The notes below the pieces were generated by a model. The model did no database searches. It had not been told where the DNA came from and saw nothing but the letters and a program-made list of their open reading frames with translations. Both the position numbers and the translations under genes were made by a program. A DNA stretch of 64,000 nucleotides from Claveliimonas ammoniilytica (lineage in GTDB: Bacteria; Bacillota; Clostridia; Lachnospirales; Lachnospiraceae). The stretch is from NCBI RefSeq assembly GCF_025567415.1, contig NZ_JAOQJV010000004.1, forward strand, positions 62,001-126,000, written 5' to 3'. Of the stretch, positions 42,489-49,990 are shown piece by piece. The number at the start of each line of letters is the position of its first letter. The stretch's first letter is position 1.

Positions 42489-44921
42489 CTATTTCATTAC
42501 AATATTTATGATTTTCTTTGGTACGTAGATTTCTTTGATTACGTTGCCGGTGAGTTTGTCTGCGATTGCAGCTTTTCCGGCTTCTAATGCTTCTTCTTTG
42601 GTTGCATCTGCTGAGATCTCGATTACGGCTTTGGTCTTTCCGTTGATCTGTACCGGTACTTTGATCTCGTCGTCTTTCATGGCTTCTTTATCGTATACTG
42701 GCCATCCGGCTTTGAATACGCTTTCTGTGTGTCCCAGTTCTTCCCACAGTTCTTCTGCGATATGTGGTGCGAACGGTGACAGCAGTACTGCCATGGTGGA
42801 CAGTGTCTCTTTGTCGATTCCGCCTTCTTTCTTAGCGATCTCGATGAGCTTGTTGTTATGCTCCATGAATGCTGAGATTACTGTGTTCAGGCTGAAGCTT
42901 TCGAGACGTGTGGTTACATCGTAGATCAGTCTGTGACGCTCTTTGATCATCTCTTTACTTGCTTTCACGTCTGCATCTTTGCTGTCCATCACCAGATTCC
43001 ATACACGCTTCAGGAAGCGGTTAACTCCGTCGATTCCGCGGTCATCCCACTCTGCGTCTAACTCCGGCGGTCCTACGAAGAGTTCGTACATTCTCAGAGA
43101 ATCGCATCCGTAATCTCTTACCAGATCATCCGGTGATACAACATTGCCTTTTGACTTACTCATCTTGATACCGTTCTTACCTGTGATCATTCCCTGGTTG
43201 AACAGCTTGTGGAATGGCTCGTCGAAATCAATAACTCCGATATCGTATAAGAACTTGGTATAGAAACGTGAATACAGCAGGTGAAGTACGGCATGCTCTA
43301 CACCACCGATATACATATCTACCGGAAGCATCTCATCTGCTTTCTCTCTGGATACCAGTTCTTTGTCATTATGATTATCCACATAGCGCAGGAAATACCA
43401 TGATGATCCTGCCCACTGTGGCATGGTGTTGGTCTCACGCTTAGCGTCTGCTCCACACTGTGGGCACTTACAGTTCACCCACTCATCGATTGCTGCAAGC
43501 GGTGACTCTCCGGTACCTGTCGGCTCGTAAGACTCTACCTCTGGCAGGCGAAGCGGCAACTCTTCTTCCGGTACCGGTACGTTGCCACATTTCGGACAGT
43601 GTACGATCGGAATTGGCTCGCCCCAGTATCTCTGACGAGAGAATACCCAGTCACGCAGCTTGTAATTCACAGTTGCACGTCCAATACCTCTCTCTTCGAT
43701 AATGTGTGGTGCTTCTTTCTTAAGTACAGAAGATTCCATACCATTCCACTCACCGGAATTGATCATGGTTCCGACAGCTTCTGTGTATGCCTCTGTCATA
43801 TTTTCAATCTCTTTACCGTCTTTTGCGATAACCTGAATGATCGGAATGTTGAACTTGGTTGCAAATTCAAAGTCACGGTCATCGTGAGCCGGTACACACA
43901 TGATAGCTCCTGTACCATAATCAGCCAGTACATAGTCTGACAGCCAGATCGGTACCTTTGCTCCATTCAGCGGATTGGTTGCATAGCTTCCTGTAAATAC
44001 ACCTGTCTTTTCCTTATCCTGCATACGGTCTACGTTAGACTTCATAGATGCATCGTAGATATACTGCTCTACTGCTTCTCTTGTCTCGTCTGTAGCCAGG
44101 CTCTTAGCAAGCTCATGCTCCGGTGCAAGTACCATAAATGTAGCACCATGAAGTGTATCCGGACGGGTTGTGTATACAGTAATCTTCTCATCTCTTCCTT
44201 CTACCGGGAAGTCAACCTCTGCACCGTATGACTTACCGATCCAATCAGTCTGCATCTTCTTAACCTTCTCCGGCCAGTCAAGCTTATCCAGATCGTTCAG
44301 AAGTCTGTCAGCGTACTTGGTAATTCTGAGCATCCATTGACGCAGGTTCTTCTTCGTAACCTCAGCGCCGCAACGCTCACATTTGCCACCTACTACTTCT
44401 TCGTTAGCAAGACCTGTCTTACATGAAGGACACCAGTTGATCGGGAATTCCTTCTCATACGCAAGACCTTCTTTGAACATCTTTACGAAGATCCACTGTG
44501 TCCATTTGTAGAAGTTAGGATCTGTAGTATTAACCTCTCTATCCCAGTCATATAATGCAGCGATCTCATTGATCTGACGCTTAATATTCTTTACATTCTG
44601 TGCTGTGGAAATCTCCGGATGAACACCCATCTTGATTGCATAGTTCTCAGCCGGAAGTCCGAATGCATCCCATCCCATCGGGTGAATGATATAATAACCC
44701 TGCTGCAGCTTGTAACGGCTCCATACATCAGAAATAACATATCCTCTCCAGTGTCCTACATGAAGTCCATTTCCTGACGGATACGGGAACATGTCCAGAC
44801 AGTAATATTTCTGTTTTTTATTTCCATTCTCATCAAACTGAACATTAACCGGATTCTTTTCCCAGTTTTCTCTCCATTTCTTCTCGATTGCCTTGTGATT
44901 GTAAACAATCTTCTGTGCCAT
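42489..44921 (-). CDS. leuS: leucyl-tRNA synthetase
   Basis: It charges tRNA-Leu. The class I signature is HVGH within PYPSGNGLHVGHWRGY, and the second signature is KMSKSKGNVV. Zinc-site cysteines (WCPSCKTGLANEEV and CERCG) and the CP1 editing domain with TTRPDTLHGATFM are present. Start ATG 44921 (MAQKIVYNHKAIEKKW) follows a GGAAGGAAAG site; the upstream ATG at 44939 overlaps that region. The 810-residue length is standard. It has a consensus promoter and a leader of about 135 bases with a terminator-like hairpin. Confidence 0.98.
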   Translation of the reverse strand: MAQKIVYNHKAIEKKWRENWEKNPVNVQFDENGNKKQKYYCLDMFPYPSGNGLHVGHWRGYVISDVWSRYKLQQGYYIIHPMGWDAFGLPAENYAIKMGVHPEISTAQNVKNIKRQINEIAALYDWDREVNTTDPNFYKWTQWIFVKMFKEGLAYEKEFPINWCPSCKTGLANEEVVGGKCERCGAEVTKKNLRQWMLRITKYADRLLNDLDKLDWPEKVKKMQTDWIGKSYGAEVDFPVEGRDEKITVYTTRPDTLHGATFMVLAPEHELAKSLATDETREAVEQYIYDASMKSNVDRMQDKEKTGVFTGSYATNPLNGAKVPIWLSDYVLADYGTGAIMCVPAHDDRDFEFATKFNIPIIQVIAKDGKEIENMTEAYTEAVGTMINSGEWNGMESSVLKKEAPHIIEERGIGRATVNYKLRDWVFSRQRYWGEPIPIVHCPKCGNVPVPEEELPLRLPEVESYEPTGTGESPLAAIDEWVNCKCPQCGADAKRETNTMPQWAGSSWYFLRYVDNHNDKELVSREKADEMLPVDMYIGGVEHAVLHLLYSRFYTKFLYDIGVIDFDEPFHKLFNQGMITGKNGIKMSKSKGNVVSPDDLVRDYGCDSLRMYELFVGPPELDAEWDDRGIDGVNRFLKRVWNLVMDSKDADVKASKEMIKERHRLIYDVTTRLESFSLNTVISAFMEHNNKLIEIAKKEGGIDKETLSTMAVLLSPFAPHIAEELWEELGHTESVFKAGWPVYDKEAMKDDEIKVPVQINGKTKAVIEISADATKEEALEAGKAAIADKLTGNVIKEIYVPKKIINIVMK

Positions 44922-44986
44922 AACTTTCCTTCCTTTCATATCGCAGATATCGGCGCAAATTCGCTAATACTGATATATTCTTTAAT

Positions 44987-45012
44987 AAAAGCCTCTCCAT
45001 CCCGAAAGAGAC
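44987..45012 (-). promoter_or_regulatory. terminator-like hairpin in the leuS leader
   Basis: In the minus-strand RNA, GUCUCUU pairs with GGAGAGGC (with G-U pairs) over a short loop and is followed by UUUU. It lies between the promoter and leuS. The leader is too short for a T-box, and no T-box GGTGG signal was found, so the mechanism, if any, is unclear. Confidence 0.4.
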
Positions 45013-45062
45013 GAAAAGACCTGTTTATGCACCTCAACTCAGTTTCTCACATATACTAAATA

Positions 45063-45091
45063 ATTATAAGAAGAAACAGACTATAAGTCAA
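45063..45091 (-). promoter_or_regulatory. sigma-A promoter of leuS
   Basis: On the minus strand: TTGACT, 17 bases, TATAAT. Confidence 0.8.
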
Positions 45092-45147
45092 GAATTTTCA
45101 CCCCTTGTAATTGACTGATAATTAATTCTTTTTTTAGTCTTTTTAGG

Positions 45148-45176
45148 TTGTCCGACAGTACTATTTCGTGTATAAT
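45148..45176 (+). promoter_or_regulatory. sigma-A promoter of the small P-loop gene
   Basis: TTGTCC, 17 bases, perfect TATAAT, with a leader of about 57 bases. Confidence 0.7.
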
Positions 45177-45239
45177 TAACTCATAAGATTTGAGCGAACA
45201 TCGAGACTCAAAAATATCTACATAAAGGAGTTGTTTCCC

Positions 45240-45662
45240 ATGGTAAATTTATTAGCAGGCCCAAAAGGCAGCGGAAAAACACAGAAGATGATGGAGCTCG
45301 CTAACGAGCAGGTAAAAGCATGCAAGGGTAATCTTGTTTTTTTAAAGAACAGCCACCGCGACACCAGAGGTGTTGGATTTGATATCCGTGTCGTATGTAT
45401 GGATGATTATCCGGCTATCAATAATGCTGACGAATACATCGGTTTCTTATATGGTATGTACAGCAGTAATCTTGATCTGGAATGCGTATTCATCGACGGA
45501 CTGATGAAGCACACCGGAATTAATCTGGAAGATGTCCCTGGATTTATTACACGACTGAAACAGCTCTCTGCTGAATGTGGAATCGACTTTTATGTAAGCC
45601 TCAGTGCTGAAAAAGACAGCCTGACAGGTGATGCTTATGAAGGATGCACATTCCTGAATTAA
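45240..45662 (+). CDS. small P-loop ATPase-like protein
   Basis: The 140-residue protein has Walker A GPKGSGKT at residues 7-14 and a probable Walker B strand L-E-C-V-F-I-D-G near 79-86. No partner domain, membrane helix or DNA-binding motif is visible. The size is near a minimal P-loop fold, so it may act on a small ligand or be an ATP-dependent regulator. The start is ATG 45240 after AAAGGAG; the in-frame TTG nine bases earlier abuts that site. It is monocistronic, with its own promoter and terminator. Confidence 0.82.
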   Translation: MVNLLAGPKGSGKTQKMMELANEQVKACKGNLVFLKNSHRDTRGVGFDIRVVCMDDYPAINNADEYIGFLYGMYSSNLDLECVFIDGLMKHTGINLEDVPGFITRLKQLSAECGIDFYVSLSAEKDSLTGDAYEGCTFLN

Positions 45663-45692
45663 TCCAATTGAATATGTTGATATGAATAACAA

Positions 45693-45730
45693 AAGTCACT
45701 GTACCGGATTCCCGATACAGTGACTTCTTT
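45693..45730. terminator. bidirectional terminator
   Basis: AAGTCACTGTA and its exact reverse complement (45716-45726) form an 11-bp stem with a 12-base loop. A/T runs allow use by the P-loop gene and by the ATPase gene on the other strand. Confidence 0.85.
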
Positions 45731-45733
45731 ACT

Positions 45734-47815
45734 TTACTCTTCTGGTAACAGATTTCTCATGCTTTCCAAACCAATCATAAGTGTTGATGTATTATGAAGC
45801 AGTGCTGACGTTGCCGGTTGGATCACTCCTGCCACGCCAAGTCCGATCAGACTTCCGTTGATAGCCACAATCAGACGATAATTACGATTGATACGCTTCA
45901 TCATGGAATTACTCAGTTTCTTCAGCTGTACCAATTCCATCAGATCATCCGCTGCTATCGTGATGTCTGCGATTTCTCTTGCGATCTCTGCCCCATCACT
46001 AATTGCGATTCCCACATCAGATGCTGACAGTGCCGGTGAATCATTGATTCCGTCACCGATCATCACAACCTTATTACCTGCTTCTTTTTCCTTCTGAACA
46101 AAAGCTGCTTTATCTTCCGGAAGAACTTCCGAATAATAAGCATCCACACCAACTGCTTTTGCTACCGCCTTTGCAGTATGTTCGCTGTCTCCAGTCATCA
46201 TAACGATCTTTTCAAATCCTGCCTCATGCAGCTTCTGAATTGCCTCTGCTGCTTCCGGTCGGATCGGATCTTCAATACACAGCACTGCCGCCAGCTGATG
46301 ATCAATTGCCAGATACAGTCTGGAGCATTCTGCAGATATCTGGTCGAAACGTTCCTGTTCATTTTCAGGCAGAACACACTGCTCATCCTCAAATACAAAA
46401 TGATAACTTCCCAGCACGACCTTCTTCTCACCGATGTGTGATGCGATACCATGTGCCACAATATAATCCACCTTGGAATGCATTTCCTCATGCGTCAGAT
46501 TCCTGTCTTTTGCAGCCTGTACTACGGCTTTCGCCATGGAATGTGGAAAATGCTCTTCCAGGCAGGCGGCGATACGCAACATCTCTTCTTCATCTTTTCC
46601 ACCAAACGGAATTACCTCTCGGAATACCGGCTGTGCCTTCGTCAGTGTACCGGTCTTGTCAAACACAATCGTCTTAGCTTCTGAAAGTGCTTCCAGATAC
46701 TTACCGCCTTTGACGGTAATATGATGGTCACTGGACTCTCGCATTGCGGATAATACCGTAACTGGCATTGCAAGATTCAGCGCACATGAAAAATCTACCA
46801 TCAGCACGGATAATGTCTTGGTAACATTCCGCGTGAACAGCCATACCAGACCCGTTCCCAGGAATGTATACGGCACCAGTCTGTCCGCCAGATGGGAGGC
46901 CTTGCTCTCGATCGCAGACTTCATTTTCTCAGATTCTTCGATCATGGTAACAATCTTCTCATAACGGGTTGCACCGCTCTGGGCCGCTACGCGGATTACC
47001 AGTTCTCCCTCTTCCAGTACCGTTCCTGCATAGACATATTTCTCTGCATTTTTCTGGACCGGAAGCGGTTCTCCTGTAAGCGATGCCTGATTTACCATCG
47101 CTTCTCCGGATACTACCACTCCATCAAACGGGATCTGGTTACCCATATGTACTACAATCTGATCTCCCTGCCGGATGGTCTCTGCATCCACCAGTACTTC
47201 TTTTCCATCTTCCGTCTTCAGCCATACCTTGGTAATATTCAGAGACATGCTCCGCACCAGGTCTCCGACTGATTTCTTATGTGTCCATTCTTCCAGAATC
47301 TCTCCAATTCCCAACAGGAACATAACGGATCCGGCTGTACCGAAATCTCTACGTAATACAGATACCCCGATTGCTGTTGCATCCAGTACCGGCACTTCCA
47401 GCTTGCCTTTTGCCAGGCATCTGATACCTGCTGCCAGGTATTTGACCGACTTTACAGTAGTAATAACATTGGTAATCGAACACGGAACCAGCCATTTCAT
47501 TACAGCACGTCTTGTCACGCTGTAAATCAGTTTCTCCTTATACTCTGCATTCAGTGCACGTCCGGAACTTTCCAGTACACTGTCCGGCACCGATACATCG
47601 TAGGAGAATGCTCGAAAGCGGTCAAGAATCTCTTCCCGACCGCCCTGATACTCAACTGTGGCGTCTCCTGTCTGTTCATATACCTTCACCTTTGTCACAC
47701 CCGGCGTCTGTTCCAGATAATAACAAAGAATGTCAGCTTCCTGCATCGTCATCTTCCGCTGCACAGCATGGACACGAATTCTTCCCTTTATCTCATGCTT
47801 AATTATGAACCTCAT
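45734..47815 (-). CDS. P1B-type heavy-metal translocating ATPase
   Basis: The 693-residue pump has an N-terminal HMA-like fold without the metal-binding CxxC (about 1-75). Then come membrane helices, the actuator loop SLTGEP (about 245-250), and phosphorylation Asp386 in DKTGTLT. The P1B histidine motif HFPHS and the hinge GDGINDSPAL also follow. The metal-selecting helix reads D-F-S-C-A-L-N-L-A-M-P (Cys344), so the familiar Cys-Pro-Cys is replaced by Ser-Cys-Ala. The transported metal cannot be inferred. It is co-transcribed behind a small partner gene 17 bases upstream. Confidence 0.92.
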   Translation of the reverse strand: MRFIIKHEIKGRIRVHAVQRKMTMQEADILCYYLEQTPGVTKVKVYEQTGDATVEYQGGREEILDRFRAFSYDVSVPDSVLESSGRALNAEYKEKLIYSVTRRAVMKWLVPCSITNVITTVKSVKYLAAGIRCLAKGKLEVPVLDATAIGVSVLRRDFGTAGSVMFLLGIGEILEEWTHKKSVGDLVRSMSLNITKVWLKTEDGKEVLVDAETIRQGDQIVVHMGNQIPFDGVVVSGEAMVNQASLTGEPLPVQKNAEKYVYAGTVLEEGELVIRVAAQSGATRYEKIVTMIEESEKMKSAIESKASHLADRLVPYTFLGTGLVWLFTRNVTKTLSVLMVDFSCALNLAMPVTVLSAMRESSDHHITVKGGKYLEALSEAKTIVFDKTGTLTKAQPVFREVIPFGGKDEEEMLRIAACLEEHFPHSMAKAVVQAAKDRNLTHEEMHSKVDYIVAHGIASHIGEKKVVLGSYHFVFEDEQCVLPENEQERFDQISAECSRLYLAIDHQLAAVLCIEDPIRPEAAEAIQKLHEAGFEKIVMMTGDSEHTAKAVAKAVGVDAYYSEVLPEDKAAFVQKEKEAGNKVVMIGDGINDSPALSASDVGIAISDGAEIAREIADITIAADDLMELVQLKKLSNSMMKRINRNYRLIVAINGSLIGLGVAGVIQPATSALLHNTSTLMIGLESMRNLLPEE

Positions 47816-47832
47816 ATTTAAACGCCTCTATT

Positions 47833-48114
47833 CTATTCTTCTGCCAGAGTCTCTTCGAATGCTTCTGCCTCGAGAACTTCTTCTGCTTCGCTTTCTTCTC
47901 TGTCTTTATTGATCTGCTTAGCCTCTGCAAGAATGTCTTCTGCATTCTCCTGTACATTAGTCGCAGTCTTCATCAGGCAATCTTTAACACGGAGCACAGC
48001 TGCTGTTCCCTGTGTGTATACCTTTTTAGCATCCTTGCTTGAAAGTGCTTTGATGCCAGCTGATCCAAATAAAACTCCACCTGCAAATAAACCAATTTTC
48101 TTAATGTCTGCCAT
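47833..48114 (-). CDS. small glycine-rich membrane-associated protein (DUF6110-like)
   Basis: The 93-residue protein begins with one short hydrophobic segment rich in glycine (GLFAGGVLFGSAGIKAL, about 8-24). An amphipathic helix and a strongly acidic Glu/Ala tail (about 65-93) follow. I recall DUF6110 proteins next to P-type ATPases in Firmicutes, and this fits, but no search was run. It directly precedes the metal ATPase and probably forms an operon with it. It could be a regulatory subunit or metal-buffering partner. AGGAGG precedes the ATG. Confidence 0.75.
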   Translation of the reverse strand: MADIKKIGLFAGGVLFGSAGIKALSSKDAKKVYTQGTAAVLRVKDCLMKTATNVQENAEDILAEAKQINKDREESEAEEVLEAEAFEETLAEE

Positions 48115-48139
48115 AGTAAAAACCTCCTGTGTAAAATAT

Positions 48140-48167
48140 ATTTTAAATAAATTACTTTTGATTACAA
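48140..48167 (-). promoter_or_regulatory. possible promoter of the DUF6110-ATPase operon
   Basis: On the minus strand: TTGTAA, 16 bases, TAAAAT. Confidence 0.5.
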
Positions 48168-48215
48168 CTTACCTTACTCCACGTTCTGGTTGTTGCTCAA
48201 GCCTAACTTATTCTG

Positions 48216-48232
48216 TTGATATATTTTATCAA
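48216..48232. promoter_or_regulatory. palindrome TTGATA-N5-TATCAA upstream of the ATPase operon
   Basis: A 17-base A/T-rich dyad lies about 50 bases upstream of the possible promoter and next to the terminator of the following gene. It could be an operator for a metal regulator, but no known box was matched. Confidence 0.3.
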
Positions 48233-48235
48233 TAA

Positions 48236-48272
48236 AGCCACTCCAACAGAATGATCTTCTGTCAGAGCGGCT
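48236..48272 (-). terminator. terminator of the large membrane protein gene
   Basis: In the minus-strand RNA, AGCCGCUCUGACAGAA pairs along 16 positions (four G-U) with the opposite arm over a five-base loop and is followed by UUUAUUG. Confidence 0.7.
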
Positions 48273-48287
48273 CTATGATTGCTATAT

Positions 48288-49883
48288 TTACTTTACAGAT
48301 AATACCGTATTCGTTGTATCCCCTTCTTTATATTCCAGATTAACTTCCTGCCCCACATCATACCGGATTACATTGATATAATCTGCAACCGATACATCAA
48401 AGATCTCATCTGAACCTTCAAGCATCAGATAATAATGTGAATTGCCATCCACAACCGCTTGGGCGATTTTTGTAATCTTGCCTGTAATTGTCTTCACCTC
48501 TCTGGTATCTTTTTCCGTCTCTTTAACACCATTTGTATAAAGCAGATCCAGATAGTTATCCTCACACTGACTGACCGTATCTCCGATGGCTACGATCTGA
48601 TACTTCTGAACATTAACCAGTGCATACTTCTTCACCAGCCCCGCATCATCCTTCAGGGCAATGAAATACGTCGGCTCACCCTGCAGGTTCAGAAGCAGTG
48701 GAAATGTCGCCGTATACTTCAGGTTCTGCACCTGTCCTTCCGCCGATTCCATAGCAGCAGCCTCAGTCGCGCCCTCCACTTCATAATATCTGGTCTCCAT
48801 AGTTCTCTGATTTGCCAGTACGAATCCCACATTGGACTGGTCACCATTTACCGAAGTCACACCCGTGTACATCCATACATCGTCATCCATTGCCAGATAA
48901 TTATATCCATCTGTAGACTTCAGGCAGTCCTTCTGTCCAAGCACACTGTTCAGAAATCCATGTTTCAATGTGCCGTAATAATCAAATAATTCTACCAGCA
49001 GATCTGCGGAATATGCCCGGTCTACCCACTGCGGTACATCCTCAATCTTGTATGACTTGCACTCTCCGGTCACCGCATTACACAGTACGACACTTCCAAC
49101 CGTTTCACCGCCAAAGAGTCCGATATTAAACTTCTTTACCGGTGCTACCCAGTATGGGACTCCCTTATCATCAATCTCAAAACTCAGTTCATCAAAGATC
49201 GCCGTCGGATAGCTGAAACGCAAATGACGGTAAATATTTCGGTTCAGATATTCACTTGTAGAATACTTAATGCCCTGATCTAACTTTACAAGCTCTGTAT
49301 TCTGGCTTGCCATGTCAATCCGAATATACGCCGGGATACCTTCTGACTGGTTGGTAATCCATTTGATAAAGCTTGCGTATTTCAGCGGAGTCACACGCAC
49401 CGGACGCTCTTTGTAGTTGATCTGTGTATAAATGTCGTCCGCTTCAAACTGCGATACCATATCTACCATGCTTCCCATCTTACGGTCTCCAAGGATCTCA
49501 GCAGTATCCTTATCCAGAAGTGGTACTCTGTCAAATGACACCTCTTCTACGTCCTCTGTAAAATTGCCCTTTTCTACTTTCAGCAACTTCTGATATTTCT
49601 TCGCATTTACAATTGGAGAAGACAGGATTGAGCCGATCAGATACACAACGCCTACTGCAAGAAGCACCGTAAGCATCGCCTTCGCCGGTTTGGATTCCCG
49701 GATCTCTGTCGGGCGCATCCGCTTTCTGATAATGTAAAACACCAGAATAAATACGATCAGTCCTGCTATATAAAACCATGTGTCCGTGGAATGGATATTG
49801 ATAGCCGGAAGGGTCACGTAGTAATAAATGCCGATCAGCAGGATCACACCGATTACTATCGCTGTTTTTCTTGATTTCTTCAT
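48288..49883 (-). CDS. large membrane-anchored protein of unknown function
   Basis: The 531-residue protein has three hydrophobic helices near the N-terminus (about 7-24, 34-52 and 70-90). A large domain of some 380 residues outside the membrane follows. The C-terminal 70 residues (from ITGKITKIAQAVVDGNSHYYLMLEG) look like an OB-type barrel. Repeated Tyr-rich strand patterns (YWVAPVKKFN, YFIALKDDAG) suggest internal duplication of a small alpha/beta module. No enzyme motif was recognised. The start is ATG 49883, behind AAAGGAAAT; the ATG 11 codons earlier lacks support. It is a single-gene unit. Confidence 0.8.
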   Translation of the reverse strand: MKKSRKTAIVIGVILLIGIYYYVTLPAINIHSTDTWFYIAGLIVFILVFYIIRKRMRPTEIRESKPAKAMLTVLLAVGVVYLIGSILSSPIVNAKKYQKLLKVEKGNFTEDVEEVSFDRVPLLDKDTAEILGDRKMGSMVDMVSQFEADDIYTQINYKERPVRVTPLKYASFIKWITNQSEGIPAYIRIDMASQNTELVKLDQGIKYSTSEYLNRNIYRHLRFSYPTAIFDELSFEIDDKGVPYWVAPVKKFNIGLFGGETVGSVVLCNAVTGECKSYKIEDVPQWVDRAYSADLLVELFDYYGTLKHGFLNSVLGQKDCLKSTDGYNYLAMDDDVWMYTGVTSVNGDQSNVGFVLANQRTMETRYYEVEGATEAAAMESAEGQVQNLKYTATFPLLLNLQGEPTYFIALKDDAGLVKKYALVNVQKYQIVAIGDTVSQCEDNYLDLLYTNGVKETEKDTREVKTITGKITKIAQAVVDGNSHYYLMLEGSDEIFDVSVADYINVIRYDVGQEVNLEYKEGDTTNTVLSVK

Positions 49884-49940
49884 ATAGATAATTTCCTTTC
49901 TCTTTGCAATGAACACATTATAACATGAAGACCGGCATTT

Positions 49941-49971
49941 AAAAAGGATATGCCCTCAAAAGAGCATATCC
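49941..49971 (-). terminator. terminator of the EF-G-like gene
   Basis: GGATATGC and GCATATCC form an 8-bp stem over a loop of about ten bases, with TTTTT following on the minus strand. Confidence 0.85.
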
Positions 49972-49990
49972 CTTATCATATTTATTCCAA

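Noticed and set aside
44922..45056. T-box riboswitch before leuS
   Set aside because: The leader is too short and lacks the T-box GGTGG and AG-bulge signals.
45063..45091. PerR-like box at the leuS promoter
   Set aside because: The resemblance to TTATAAT-N-ATTATAA comes from the -10 region and A/T richness; no dyad is complete and leuS is not a usual target.
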